Positions 26,916 through 36,014 of a stretch of 64,000 nucleotides of DNA are shown here, piece by piece. Numbering within the stretch: position 1 is the first letter of the stretch; every line of letters begins with the position of its first letter. Under the pieces are notes generated by a model. It saw only the letters and a program-made list of their open reading frames with translations. It was not told where the DNA came from and made no database searches. Source of the stretch: Micromonospora sp. LH3U1 (GTDB lineage: Bacteria; Actinomycetota; Actinomycetes; Mycobacteriales; Micromonosporaceae); contig NZ_CP116936.1 in assembly GCF_028475105.1 (NCBI RefSeq), positions 3,843,501 through 3,907,500 on the forward strand. Reading direction: 5' to 3'. The position numbers and the translations under genes are program-made.

Positions 26916-28187
26916 ATGCCCAGCTACTTCTCCCCCGGCATCTATGTCGAGGAGGTCCCCAGCGGCGCCCGACCGATCGGCCCGGCGAGTACCAGCATCG
27001 CCGCCTTCGTCGGCGTCGCCCCGGACCGCTCTGCCCAACTGGGCAGGGCGGTGCCGGTCAACAACTGGACGGAGTTCCTGCGGCTCTTCGCCGGCGGGGA
27101 GCGGGTGGAGAGCACCCCGTTGGCCCGGGCGGTCTTCGGCTTCCTGGACAACGGGGGCGCCCGCTGCTGGATCGTCAACGTCGGCGAGGGTGGCGCGATC
27201 ACCGGCACCGGACAGCGGCGCGGCGGCCTGCAACTGCTGGAGGCCGTCGACGAGATCTCCATCATCGCCGCGCCCGGCTTCCACGACGTGGTGTCACACG
27301 AGGCTCTGCTCAGCATGGCCGAGCGCACCCGCACCATGGTCGCGATCTGCGACCCGGCACCGGACATCGACGACATCTCCGCGTTGACCCGGGTCGCCAC
27401 GCCGTCCTCCGGCAAACCCCCCAAGCCCGCCGAGGGTACGGGCGGCGGTGCGGCCGGCGCTCCTGCCGGCTCGGGCGGCGGCTCGGCCGGGCCTGGCGGC
27501 TCGGGCGGACACGAGGGAGCGGCGTACCGGCCCCGGCAGTCCGAGTTCGGCGCCTTCTACTACCCGTGGCTGCGGGTCCGCGACCCGATCAGCGGCGAAT
27601 TGGAACTCACCCCGCCGAGCGGGCACCTGGCCGGCATCTGGGCCCGCACCGACGCCCTGCGCGGGGTCCACAAGGCACCGGCCAACGAACCCGTGCGCGG
27701 TGCCGTCGATCTGGGCTACCTGGTCACCCGACCCGAACACGACGTGCTCAACCCCAAAGGCGTCAACGTGATCCGCTACTTCGCCGGCGAGGGCATCCGG
27801 GTCTGGGGTGCCCGTACGCTCGCCGCCGAGGCCAGCGAGTGGCGCTACCTCAACGTACGGCGACTCAGCATCGCCATCGAACAGGCCATCGCCAACGGCA
27901 CCCGGTGGATGGTGTTCGAGCCCAACGACTTCACCCTCTGGCGCTCGATCCGGCGTGACATCGGGGCGTTCCTCACCCGGGTGTGGCGGGACGGCGCGCT
28001 GCTCGGGCGCAGCCCCGAGGAGGCGTTCTTCGTCAAGTGCGACGAGGAGACCAACCCGCCGGACGTCCGCGACGCGGGCATGGTGATCGCCCACATCGGC
28101 ATCGCTGTCGTGAAGCCCGCCGAATTCGTGGTGTTCAAGCTGAGCCAGTGGGCCGGCGGCACCGAGACCGAGACGATCGGAGGCTGA
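26916..28187 (+). CDS. Contractile tail sheath protein
   Basis: A 423-residue phage-type sheath. N-terminal YFSPGIYVEEVPSGARPIGPASTSIAAFVGVAPD is the signature opening. A central variable domain is followed by a Gly/Ser/Ala linker (~174-202). The C-terminal sheath domain holds GRGVRVWGARTL-like GEGIRVWGARTLAAE, ASEWRYLNVRRLSIAIEQAI, WMVFEPND and FFVKCDEETN, ending with an exposed strand (PAEFVVFKLSQWAG) for handshake contacts. It is 23 nt after the cap gene with GGAGGA as SD. Only one sheath gene is present; PVC-type systems often carry three. Confidence 0.95.
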   Translation: MPSYFSPGIYVEEVPSGARPIGPASTSIAAFVGVAPDRSAQLGRAVPVNNWTEFLRLFAGGERVESTPLARAVFGFLDNGGARCWIVNVGEGGAITGTGQRRGGLQLLEAVDEISIIAAPGFHDVVSHEALLSMAERTRTMVAICDPAPDIDDISALTRVATPSSGKPPKPAEGTGGGAAGAPAGSGGGSAGPGGSGGHEGAAYRPRQSEFGAFYYPWLRVRDPISGELELTPPSGHLAGIWARTDALRGVHKAPANEPVRGAVDLGYLVTRPEHDVLNPKGVNVIRYFAGEGIRVWGARTLAAEASEWRYLNVRRLSIAIEQAIANGTRWMVFEPNDFTLWRSIRRDIGAFLTRVWRDGALLGRSPEEAFFVKCDEETNPPDVRDAGMVIAHIGIAVVKPAEFVVFKLSQWAGGTETETIGG

Positions 28188-28188
28188 C

Positions 28189-28671
28189 ATGCCCACCACA
28201 GCCACCCCACAGCCCGGCGCCCCGGTCGACCCGTACCGGGCGTACAACTTCCGGTTGCTCATCAACGGCGTCACCAACGGCCACTTCACCGAGATGACCG
28301 GGCTGGAGGTGAACATCCCCGGGCAGGCGTACCGGGAGCACGGCCTCGGCCGGATGCGGATGGTGCCCGGGCAGGCCGAGTACGAGCCTGTGACGCTGCA
28401 CTTCGGCCTCACCGCCTCCCGCGAGCTGTGGGACTGGGTGAACGCCACCGCGCAGGGCACCCTCAACCGTCGCAACGTCTCGGTGGTGCTGCTCGACTCG
28501 GTCGGGACCGCCGAGGTGCTCCGGTGGAACCTGATCGACGCCTGGCCCACCCGGTGGCGCGGCGCGCACCTCAACACCCTCAGCCACGAGATCGCCATCG
28601 CCTCGTTGACCCTGCGCTACGAGGGCCTGGAGCTGGAGACCGGCGGTGCCACCGCGCCGACACCCGCGTAG
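28189..28671 (+). CDS. Inner tube protein (T4 gp19/Pvc1-like)
   Basis: A 160-residue tail tube protein. Features: DPYRAYNFRLLINGVTNGHFTEMTGLEV, EHGLGRMRMVPGQAEYEPVTLHFGL, ELWDWVN, RRNVSVVLLDSVGTAEVLRWNLIDAWPTRW, and a final helix/strand HEIAIASLTLRYEGLELE. All are typical of the gp19 tube family in extracellular CIS. Spacing to the sheath stop is one base, so the two are coupled. Only one tube paralog is seen. Confidence 0.95.
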   Translation: MPTTATPQPGAPVDPYRAYNFRLLINGVTNGHFTEMTGLEVNIPGQAYREHGLGRMRMVPGQAEYEPVTLHFGLTASRELWDWVNATAQGTLNRRNVSVVLLDSVGTAEVLRWNLIDAWPTRWRGAHLNTLSHEIAIASLTLRYEGLELETGGATAPTPA

Positions 28672-30076
28672 CTGGCTGGCCGGCCGGTTGCGCTCGGCCG
28701 CCGGGGCCGTACAGCGCCTCGCCGGGCGGGTCGAGCCAGCCGGGCAACTCCCGCCGTCGGAGGCGCCCACGGCAGCACCCCGCCGCTTCGGGGAGCCCCC
28801 GCAGCACTGGCTGGACCTGGTCACCGCCCACGCGCCCGGCCTGCTGCACGACCTGGACCTCGACAGGTCCCCGGTCGGCTCGGACGACGCGAGCGTCCAC
28901 GACGACCGGCCGGGCGGATCCGCCTCGATCGGTCCGGAGGGAGTGGATGCTGCGGGCCCAGCCACGGACCCCGCGTTCGACGGCACCGCCCGCGCGGACG
29001 GCACTGGCGCGGCCGGCGGGAGCGGTCCTGGTGCGAGCCGGGTCGGAGGGGCGGACGGGTCGCGCTCACCGGGCGCGACCGGGAGGCCGGGCCGCAGGTC
29101 ACGGGCCGCTGACGGAGCCGACGGCACGAAGATCAGCAACGCCGGCCCGTTCGGCACGGGTGCGGCGTCACCGCCCGAAGCCGACCCACCGACCGGGCCG
29201 GACGCGACGACCGGGTCGGCGAGATCGGCACGGTCGGCGGGATCGGACGCGGCGGCGGGACCGGACGGATCGGTGCGACGGGGTACGGGGGACGACACCT
29301 CGGCCGTGGGCGGCGACGGGCCGCCCCGGGCAGGCGAACCGCCTCAGACAGTCCGCCCGCTGATCCGCCCCGCGAACCCGGACCCGCTCGACGCACCCAC
29401 CAACCACCTCCTGCATCGCACCGACAACCTCGAACCCACCCGGATCACGCGGCGCGCGACCCGCGCACCCCGCAGCGGCCCTCCGGCCAGCACCGGTGCC
29501 GACGGGCTCTCGACTGATCGCGACGGACTCCGGGGCGGATCGGCGGACGGCCACACCTGGAGCAGGGACGGCCGGCCCGGGGCCACGGGCGACCGCCGCG
29601 CGGGTGAACCGGGCCGGGCGCGGACGTCGCGGCTGGGCGGGGCGACGGGTGCGGCACCGGATGGACGACACCTGGACGGGCCGAGCCTGGGCCGGGTTGC
29701 ATCGGGGGCCGGCTCGGCTGGTGCGACGGTGGCAGCCGGGGGCACGACGATGAATCCACGCGGTGACCTGGCCAGCGCCACGGGCGGCGGACCCTGGCCG
29801 GCCCTGCCCGACGAATCGGCGCGGGTCGGGCAACCGGCCAAACATCCGGCCGGACATCCGGCCGGACCGCGAGTCACCGAGGCAGGCACGATCAGCGGGA
29901 CCTGGGCCGATGAACGGCGGTCGGCGAGCACCCGGCCGTGGTCGTCCGTGATCGAGGCGAGGGTCACCGACCCGTGGCCGGCCCTGCCGGACGACGCGAC
30001 GCTGTGGACCGTGCCGGGTGACGCGCTGGACGCTGTCCAGCTGAGCCGGCTGGATCGGGAACAGGCGGGCGACTGA
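28646..30076 (+). CDS. Large disordered CIS-associated protein, unknown function
   Basis: A 476-residue product starting inside the tube gene (26-nt overlap, GTG). Only the ends look structured: an N-terminal helix (QHWLDLVTAHAPGLLHDLDLD, ~52-72) and a C-terminal module (DPWPALPDDATLWTVPGDALDAVQLSRLDREQ). The middle ~330 residues are Gly/Ala/Pro/Arg/Asp-rich low complexity. The PWPALPD motif occurs twice, in the region 385-450. The stop overlaps the next ATG by one base. Position between tube and LysM protein suggests a baseplate adaptor or cargo. No cysteine-rich or enzymatic motif. The exact start is uncertain. Confidence 0.65.
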   Translation: MPPRRHPRSWLAGRLRSAAGAVQRLAGRVEPAGQLPPSEAPTAAPRRFGEPPQHWLDLVTAHAPGLLHDLDLDRSPVGSDDASVHDDRPGGSASIGPEGVDAAGPATDPAFDGTARADGTGAAGGSGPGASRVGGADGSRSPGATGRPGRRSRAADGADGTKISNAGPFGTGAASPPEADPPTGPDATTGSARSARSAGSDAAAGPDGSVRRGTGDDTSAVGGDGPPRAGEPPQTVRPLIRPANPDPLDAPTNHLLHRTDNLEPTRITRRATRAPRSGPPASTGADGLSTDRDGLRGGSADGHTWSRDGRPGATGDRRAGEPGRARTSRLGGATGAAPDGRHLDGPSLGRVASGAGSAGATVAAGGTTMNPRGDLASATGGGPWPALPDESARVGQPAKHPAGHPAGPRVTEAGTISGTWADERRSASTRPWSSVIEARVTDPWPALPDDATLWTVPGDALDAVQLSRLDREQAGD

Positions 30077-30984
30077 TGGAACGCGTCGCCTTCCTCATCG
30101 ACTCCTCCGGCGAGCGGGTGGACTGTCTGCTCAACCCGGAGACCGTGCAGGTGACCCGGCTCGCCGGCGTACGCCAGCGGGGTGCCGCCGGCGGACAGCT
30201 CACCGGGTCCGGGCTGGCCGACGACCCGCTGGTCTTCACCGGCGGGGGCCGGACCGAGCTGGTGCTCGACCTGCTCTTCGACGTCGACTTCGTGGAGGCA
30301 CAGGTCCGTCCGGCCGACGTACGGGTGCTCACCCGTCCCCTGTGGATGCTGGCGGAGAACTCCACCGCCGAGCATGGTTGGTTACGACCGCCGCTGGTCC
30401 GGTTGGTCTGGGGCAAGACCTGGAACGTGCCCGGCGTGATCATCGCGGTGGCGGAGCGGTTCGACGCGTTCACCGGCACCGGGTCGCCCCGACGTTCCTG
30501 GCTGCGGCTGAAGCTGGTCCGGGCTGCCGAGACGGCCGATCAGGCCGAGGCCGGCTTCGCCGAGGAGCTGGCCGCGGCGAGCACCCCGACCGCCGCACCG
30601 GGCAGCGCGGTGATCGCCGCCGGCGACGGCGCGGCAGAGCCGGGTCGTTCCGGTGTGCGCTTCGACCTGCTCGCCAACGACGCGCTCGGCTCGCCGCTGC
30701 GCTGGCGCCTGCTGGCCGAACACAACCGGATCACCGATCCCCTCGCCGTGCCGGCCGGGACCACCCTGGCCGTCCCACCACCCGGTGCCCCGGGCGGCGG
30801 TGGGTCGACAGTGGCGGGTGCGGTGGCCGGAGTCGCGCGGGCGGTGGCCGGCGCGGTAGGTGCCGGCGCATCGTTCGTGGGCGCCTCCATCGCCACCGCG
30901 CCCGCCGCCTGGGGCGCGTCGACCGGAGCGTCGACCGGGCCCGCACCGACCAGCACCAACCCAGGCCCCGGGGGTACGCCGTGA
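30076..30984 (+). CDS. CIS tube/baseplate LysM protein (Pvc7/gp53-like)
   Basis: A 302-residue protein. N-terminal RVAFLIDSSGERVDCLLNPETVQVTR and FTGGGRTELVLDLLFDVDF are hallmarks of the CIS tube-protein family between tube and spike genes. RPPLVRLVWGKTWNVPGVIIAVAERFDAF continues the domain. A C-terminal LysM-like segment (LRWRLLAEHNRITDPLAVPAGTTLAVPPP) is followed by an Ala/Gly-rich tail that is probably flexible. It likely joins the tube to the baseplate hub. Start at the ATG overlapping the preceding TGA; it overlaps the spike gene by 4 nt. Confidence 0.88.
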   Translation: MERVAFLIDSSGERVDCLLNPETVQVTRLAGVRQRGAAGGQLTGSGLADDPLVFTGGGRTELVLDLLFDVDFVEAQVRPADVRVLTRPLWMLAENSTAEHGWLRPPLVRLVWGKTWNVPGVIIAVAERFDAFTGTGSPRRSWLRLKLVRAAETADQAEAGFAEELAAASTPTAAPGSAVIAAGDGAAEPGRSGVRFDLLANDALGSPLRWRLLAEHNRITDPLAVPAGTTLAVPPPGAPGGGGSTVAGAVAGVARAVAGAVGAGASFVGASIATAPAAWGASTGASTGPAPTSTNPGPGGTP

Positions 30985-32576
30985 CAAGCGTCGCGCCCCG
31001 AGCGTTGATCGTCCTGCTCGACGGCGCCGAACTGGCCGGTGCGGCCCGTCAACGGGTCCGCTCGCTGCGGGTGGCGGCGCGCCTCGACCAGCCCACACAG
31101 GCCGAACTGGTGCTCGCCACCACCGCCGGGGCGGGAGCGTTCGACCCGGCGGTCCGCCCCGGTACGACGCTCGACGTGCGACTCGCCGATCACACCGACG
31201 CCCTGTTCAGCGGGGAGGTCACGTGTGTGGAGGTCGAGTACGCCGCCGACGGGGCGGCGGTGCTGCGGCTGCGGGCGTACGACCCGCTGCATCGGCTGCG
31301 TAAGCGACAGGGGCTGCGGGTCTTCACCTCGGTGACCGCCGTCGAGCTGGCCCGGGAGCTGTGCGGCGAGGTGGGGCTGGACGTGACGGCGGAGGTCGAC
31401 GGGCCCCGGCTGGAGCGGCTGCTGCAGCACCGGCACAGCGACCTGGAGCTGCTGCGCGAGGTGGCCGGCCGGGCCGGGCTGCACCTGGCCGCCGACGACG
31501 GCGGGGTCCGGCTGATCACGCTCGCCGGCTACGGGGAGCCTGTCCCGCTGGCCCTCGGCGCGAGCGTGCACACCCTGCGGCTGTCCACCAACGCCGACCA
31601 GGCCAGCGGTGCCAGCGCGGCGCTGGGCTGGCACCCCCAGCGGGCCGAGGTGATCAGCCAGCAGGCCGACGAGGCGCGCTGCGGACGGCCGGCGGGTGAC
31701 CGCCCGGACCCGGCTGACGTGGGAGCCGACGGGGTCCGCACCGCCGTCGACCAGCCCGGCCGCAGTGACGACGAGTTGGCGGCGCTGGCCCAGGCGCGAC
31801 TGGACACCCGCGCGGCGGCGCTGGTCACCGCCGAGGGCGTCGCCGCGGGTGATCCGGCACTACGACCGGGACGACGGGTCGACCTGAGCGGTGTGCCCGA
31901 CCCGGTCGCCGGGGCGTACGTGCTGACCGAGGTGGTGCACACCGTCGACGGCAACGGGCACCTGACCCGGTTCTCCACGGTGCCACCCGCCGCGCCGCCC
32001 AGCGTTTCGAGCGCCGGTGCCGTGGTGACCCTCGGCACCGTCACCGACGTCGCCGACCCGGACGGGCTGGGCCGGGTCCGCCTGACCCTCCCCGCGTACG
32101 GGGACCTGGACGCCGGCTGGCTCGCTGTGCTCTGCCCCGGTGCCGGGCGCGGCAAGGGACTGGTGGCACTCCCCGATCCGGACGACACCGTGCTGGTGGT
32201 GCTGCCCGGCGGCGAGCCGGCCTCGGGCATCGTGCTCGGTTCGCTGTTCGGTGCCGTCGAGCCGTACGACGCGGGCATCGACGACGGCCGGGCGCGGCGC
32301 TGGACGTTGCGCACGGCCGGCGGGCAGTCGATCGTCGTCGACGACGTGCAGCGCAGCCTGCGGCTGGCCACCGAGGGCGGCAGCTTCCTGGAACTGACCC
32401 CCGATCTGGCCACGCTGCACGCGGCGTCCGACCTGGTGATCTCGGCGCCCGGCCGGGCCATGGTGGTGCGTGCCCGCAGCGTGGACTTCCTGCACGCCGA
32501 GTCGACCGAGGACCCGACGACCGCGGCGCGGCAGGCCCGTTCGCTCGCCCGCGCCCACCACGAAGGAGGCGGCTGA
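30981..32576 (+). CDS. VgrG/Pvc8-like spike hub protein
   Basis: A 531-residue central spike. The N-terminal gp27-like hub includes VEVEYAADGAAVLRLRAYDPLHRLRKRQ, FTSVTAVELARELCGEVGL, and LEHRHSDLELLREVAGRAG-type sequence. The gp5-like OB fold begins near residue 350 (LGTVTDVADPDGLGRVRLTLP, GLVALPDPDDTVLVVLPGG). A short C-terminal beta region (SLRLATEGGSFLELTPDLATLHA) probably forms the beta-helix needle. The GTG start overlaps the previous stop (GTGA), and the last base overlaps the next ATG. No effector domain is fused. Confidence 0.92.
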   Translation: MTSVAPRALIVLLDGAELAGAARQRVRSLRVAARLDQPTQAELVLATTAGAGAFDPAVRPGTTLDVRLADHTDALFSGEVTCVEVEYAADGAAVLRLRAYDPLHRLRKRQGLRVFTSVTAVELARELCGEVGLDVTAEVDGPRLERLLQHRHSDLELLREVAGRAGLHLAADDGGVRLITLAGYGEPVPLALGASVHTLRLSTNADQASGASAALGWHPQRAEVISQQADEARCGRPAGDRPDPADVGADGVRTAVDQPGRSDDELAALAQARLDTRAAALVTAEGVAAGDPALRPGRRVDLSGVPDPVAGAYVLTEVVHTVDGNGHLTRFSTVPPAAPPSVSSAGAVVTLGTVTDVADPDGLGRVRLTLPAYGDLDAGWLAVLCPGAGRGKGLVALPDPDDTVLVVLPGGEPASGIVLGSLFGAVEPYDAGIDDGRARRWTLRTAGGQSIVVDDVQRSLRLATEGGSFLELTPDLATLHAASDLVISAPGRAMVVRARSVDFLHAESTEDPTTAARQARSLARAHHEGGG

Positions 32577-32914
32577 TGCGCTGGATCCACCGTGACTCCG
32601 TGATCCTCTGCGATCACGACGGCCGGGTCGAGAACCGGCCCTCGCAGCAGTGGGTGACCGTCACCGAAGTGCCCGTGCTGGTGGACGACGACCCGGAGGG
32701 ACGCAAGATCATCGCCTGCCCGAACTACGGCCCGACCATCAAGCCGTGCACGAAGACGCTGACCGTCCGGGTCGGCTACAGCGACTGGATCCGCGTCGAC
32801 GGGCACCGGGTGGTGCTGTCGCACCTGGAGGGGTTCACCAACGGCACACCGCCGGGGCTGATCAAGCACACGGTGCGGGACCCGCGACAGCAGTTCCTGG
32901 GGGCGGACCGATGA
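32576..32914 (+). CDS. Small CIS protein in the spike-tip (PAAR) position
   Basis: A 112-residue protein with three Cys (CDHDG, ACPNYGP, KPCTKT) and several His in a compact beta-rich sequence. Residues VGYSDWIRVDGHRVVLSHLEGFT resemble the layout of PAAR-like tip proteins, but no canonical PAAR repeat is seen. It sits between spike and gp25 with single-base and four-base overlaps, where many CIS loci encode the tip. A metal-bound spike tip is the favoured reading. A conserved baseplate accessory protein is the alternative. Confidence 0.6.
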   Translation: MRWIHRDSVILCDHDGRVENRPSQQWVTVTEVPVLVDDDPEGRKIIACPNYGPTIKPCTKTLTVRVGYSDWIRVDGHRVVLSHLEGFTNGTPPGLIKHTVRDPRQQFLGADR

Positions 32915-33345
32915 GGGCCTTCCGCTTCGTCGGCGCCGGCTTCGACGCCGGCCGTGCCGGCGGGTTGGCGCTCACCGCGGCCGGCGGCCTGGCGATGACC
33001 GAGGGCGACGAGAGCGTACGACAGGCGCTGTTCCTGCTCTTGTCGACAACGCCGGGCGAGCGGCTGATGCGACCCGGGTACGGCTCCCGGCTGCACCGGC
33101 TGGTCTTCGCGCCCAACGACGACACCACAGCCGGCCTGGCCATCCACTACGTCCGGCAGGCCATCGCCCGCTGGGAGCCTCGGGTCGAGGTGATCGACGT
33201 GGACGCCGGGCCGGACCCGGACGACGCGTGGAGGCTGGTGATCCGGTTGGACTACCGGGTGCGGGCGAGCCTGACGCCCGGGCAGTTGGTCTTCTCCGTG
33301 GACCTGCTCGGAGTCGACGAGCCCGCACAGGGAGGACCGTCATGA
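32911..33345 (+). CDS. Baseplate wedge protein gp25/Pvc9-like
   Basis: A 144-residue gp25-family sheath-initiator. It has LALTAAGGLAMTEGDESVRQALFLLLSTTPGERLMRPGYGSRLHRLVFAPND (signature RPxYGSxL and the FEPND-like loop), then IARWEPRVEVIDVDAG and a final pair of strands. It is coupled to the preceding and following genes by four-base overlaps. It nucleates sheath assembly at the baseplate. Confidence 0.93.
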   Translation: MRAFRFVGAGFDAGRAGGLALTAAGGLAMTEGDESVRQALFLLLSTTPGERLMRPGYGSRLHRLVFAPNDDTTAGLAIHYVRQAIARWEPRVEVIDVDAGPDPDDAWRLVIRLDYRVRASLTPGQLVFSVDLLGVDEPAQGGPS

Positions 33346-36014
33346 CGCTGCCCGTGCCGCACCTGGACGATCGCGGCTTTCTCGACCTGGTCACCGAGGC
33401 CCGGGAACGGATCCGGCAGTCCTGCCCGGCGTGGACCGATCTGTCGGCGCACGACCCCGGCATGGCGCTGGTGGAGGCGTTCGCGCACCTGACCGAGGTG
33501 ATGATCTACCGGCTGAACCAGTTGCCGGAGAAGGCGTACGTCTCGTTTCTGAACCTGCTCGGGGTCGCCCGACACGCACCCACCGCGGCCTGGGCGGACG
33601 TCCAGTTCACCCGCAGCGGCACCGACCGCGCGGCGATTCGGATCCCGGCCGGTCTGCGGGTCGCGGCGGCCCGTGGCGCGGATCCCCGCCCGGTCGTGTT
33701 CGTCACCACCGAGCCGACGCTGCTGGCCGCCGGCGAGGCGTCGGTGACGGTACGGATGCACCACTGCGAACCGGTCGAGGCGGAGTTGCTCGGTGTGGGC
33801 ACCGGCCAACCGGGTCAGGTGCTGCGGGCCGCCCACGCCCCGCTGGCGCACACCGCCGAACCGCTGGACCTGCTGCTCGGCGTGGAGGTGCCGGCCGGCA
33901 CCGTCGAGTTGGGTGCGGCGGCCCGCGAGCACGACGGCCGCACGTTTGAGATCTGGCGACCGGTGGACAGCTTCGCCGGGCTGGGTCCGCAGGCCAAGGC
34001 GTACCTGGTGGACCGCTGCTCGGGCACCGTCACCTTCGCCCCGGCCCTCGACCTGCGACCGCCCGCCGCCGCGACCCACGCCGCACCGGGCGACGCCGCG
34101 CCCGAACCGGCCGCGGTGAGCGGCCTGGCGCCGGTGACCGTGGCGGCCGTGCCGCCGGCCGGGCGGCAGATCCGACTCTGGTACCGGGCCGGCGGCGGGC
34201 CCACCGGCAACGTGGCGGCGGGCACGCTGACCAGCCTGCGCGACCCACTACCGGGGGTACGCGTCGACAACCCCGCGCCGGCGGCCGGTGGGCGGGAGGT
34301 GGAGGCGCTGGAGTCGGTGCTGCTGCGCGGCCCGTACGAGTTCTTCGCCCAGCAGCGGGCGGTCACCGCCCGCGATTTCGAGGTCCTCGCGACCAGCTCA
34401 GGCGCGGTGGCGAGGGCACGGGCGTTCACCCGCGCCGCGGTCTACAGCTTCGCGCGGCCGGGCGAGGTCGAGGTGGTGCTGGTGCCGTACGTGCCTCCGG
34501 CGGCCCGACCGGGTGGCCGGCTGCCGGTGGCGGTGCTGCGCGAGCACGAGGTGCCCGAGGCGCGGCGCCGGGTGGAGTCCGACCTGGAGGAACGCCGGAT
34601 GGTCGGTATCCGCTCCCGGGCGACCTGGGCCCGCTTCAAGGCGGTGTCGGTACGGGCCCGGGTGGTGGTCCGCCGCGAGGAGGACGTGGACGCGGTCCGT
34701 CGCCGGATCCACGACCGGCTGCACCAGACGTTGAGCCCGCTGCCCACCGCGCTCAACCCGACCGGCTGGCCGTTCGGCGAGCCACTGCGGGCGTCCAACG
34801 TCTATCGGCTGCTGGAGCACGCCGAGCCGGGTGTGCGCTACGTCGAGTCGGTCCGCTTCGTGGTCGACGAGGCGCCCGACGCGGAGGTACGCGCCCTCGC
34901 CGTCGACCAGTACCAGCCCCGCACCTGGTATGCCGGGCGCGGACCGGTGCTGTTCCGCTCCAGCAACGGCGGCGCGGGTTGGGAGCCGGCCGGCCGCTTC
35001 GACGGTGAGACGGTGCTGCGGGTGGCGCCCGCGCCCGCGCCGGTACGACCGGGCATCGTGGCACGCCCCGGCTCGGTGGCCGTGGTGACGCTGCGCGCCT
35101 CCGGCGGCTCCCGGGTGCACCTGAGCACCGACCTGGGCGAGACGTGGTCGCTGCTCACCGACCTGGACGCGCGGATCTCCGACGTGGCCTGGTTGGACCG
35201 CGACGGCGCGGGCGCGCTGCTGGTGGCCACCGACACGGGCCTGTACGAGGTGTCGCTGCTGCCCGGGGCGGTGCCGTTGCAGATCCTGGTCGACCCGTCC
35301 GACGCCGACCGGGGGTTCTACGCGGTGCGTGCGTTCGTCTCGGAACGGGGCGTGCCGGGCGTGGCGGTGGCCGCGCAGGCCAGCTTCGGGGTGTACCTGT
35401 CGACCGCTGGCGGGCGACCCGGCAGCTTCACGCATGTCGGCCTCTCCAACGTGGACAACCGGGTGTTGGCGGTGCAGTACGACGGCCCGGCCACCCTGCT
35501 GTGGAGCGGCGCGGGTGAGCCGGACCCGAAGAAGCCCGGCCAGGGCTGTCACCGCACCCGGCTGTTCGAGTCCGACGTGAAGTGGCAGTCGATGCAGGCC
35601 GGCTGGATCGGTGGCACCTGCCGGGATCTCGCGTTCGCCGGCCAACAGGCGGTGGCGGCCACGCAGAGCGGCGGGGTGCTGCGGCTGGACACCCTGGCCG
35701 CTCAGCCGCAGTGGCAGGCGGTGATGGTCAACTGCGGTTTGCCGCTGCGGGACCGGACCCGGTTCGTGCCGGTCGACGCCATTGCCGTGAGCGGGGGCGC
35801 GGGCGGCCACGCGACCGGCAGCTCCGGCGCGGCGGAGCGGCTGATCCTGGCCGGCGGCGAACGCGGCGTGCACCGCAGCGCCGACGCCGTCGACTGGATG
35901 CCCAGCGCCAACCAGGCCACCGCCGACGTGGTGACCGTCCCGGATACCTGGCTGCTCTGCTCCGGCGAGCACGACATCGAGGTGGTGCGCCAGGATGCGA
36001 CGCTCGGCGATTGA
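33342..36014 (+). CDS. Baseplate J-like (gp6/Pvc11) protein fused to a C-terminal beta-propeller
   Basis: An 890-residue protein. Residues 1-~515 are baseplate J/gp47-like: DLVTEARERIRQSCPAWTDLSAHDPGMALVEAFAHLTEVMIYRLNQ near the start, EFFAQQRAVTARDFEVLA, and RRIHDRLHQTLSPLPT. Residues ~520-890 look like a BNR/Asp-box propeller. Repeats are FRSSNGGAGW (~540), the canonical Asp box LSTDLGETW (~594-602), YLSTAGGRPGSF (~690) and HRSADAVDW (~844), each followed by hydrophobic strands. Ordinary CIS baseplate J proteins stop near the first domain. The propeller may give surface or ligand recognition. It overlaps the tail gene downstream by 20 nt. Confidence 0.9.
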   Translation: MTLPVPHLDDRGFLDLVTEARERIRQSCPAWTDLSAHDPGMALVEAFAHLTEVMIYRLNQLPEKAYVSFLNLLGVARHAPTAAWADVQFTRSGTDRAAIRIPAGLRVAAARGADPRPVVFVTTEPTLLAAGEASVTVRMHHCEPVEAELLGVGTGQPGQVLRAAHAPLAHTAEPLDLLLGVEVPAGTVELGAAAREHDGRTFEIWRPVDSFAGLGPQAKAYLVDRCSGTVTFAPALDLRPPAAATHAAPGDAAPEPAAVSGLAPVTVAAVPPAGRQIRLWYRAGGGPTGNVAAGTLTSLRDPLPGVRVDNPAPAAGGREVEALESVLLRGPYEFFAQQRAVTARDFEVLATSSGAVARARAFTRAAVYSFARPGEVEVVLVPYVPPAARPGGRLPVAVLREHEVPEARRRVESDLEERRMVGIRSRATWARFKAVSVRARVVVRREEDVDAVRRRIHDRLHQTLSPLPTALNPTGWPFGEPLRASNVYRLLEHAEPGVRYVESVRFVVDEAPDAEVRALAVDQYQPRTWYAGRGPVLFRSSNGGAGWEPAGRFDGETVLRVAPAPAPVRPGIVARPGSVAVVTLRASGGSRVHLSTDLGETWSLLTDLDARISDVAWLDRDGAGALLVATDTGLYEVSLLPGAVPLQILVDPSDADRGFYAVRAFVSERGVPGVAVAAQASFGVYLSTAGGRPGSFTHVGLSNVDNRVLAVQYDGPATLLWSGAGEPDPKKPGQGCHRTRLFESDVKWQSMQAGWIGGTCRDLAFAGQQAVAATQSGGVLRLDTLAAQPQWQAVMVNCGLPLRDRTRFVPVDAIAVSGGAGGHATGSSGAAERLILAGGERGVHRSADAVDWMPSANQATADVVTVPDTWLLCSGEHDIEVVRQDATLGD

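Noticed and set aside
30342..32576. A longer spike protein starting at 30342
   Set aside because: The added N-terminus is an out-of-frame reading of the LysM gene; the GTG at 30981 overlaps that gene's stop and gives a normal VgrG start.
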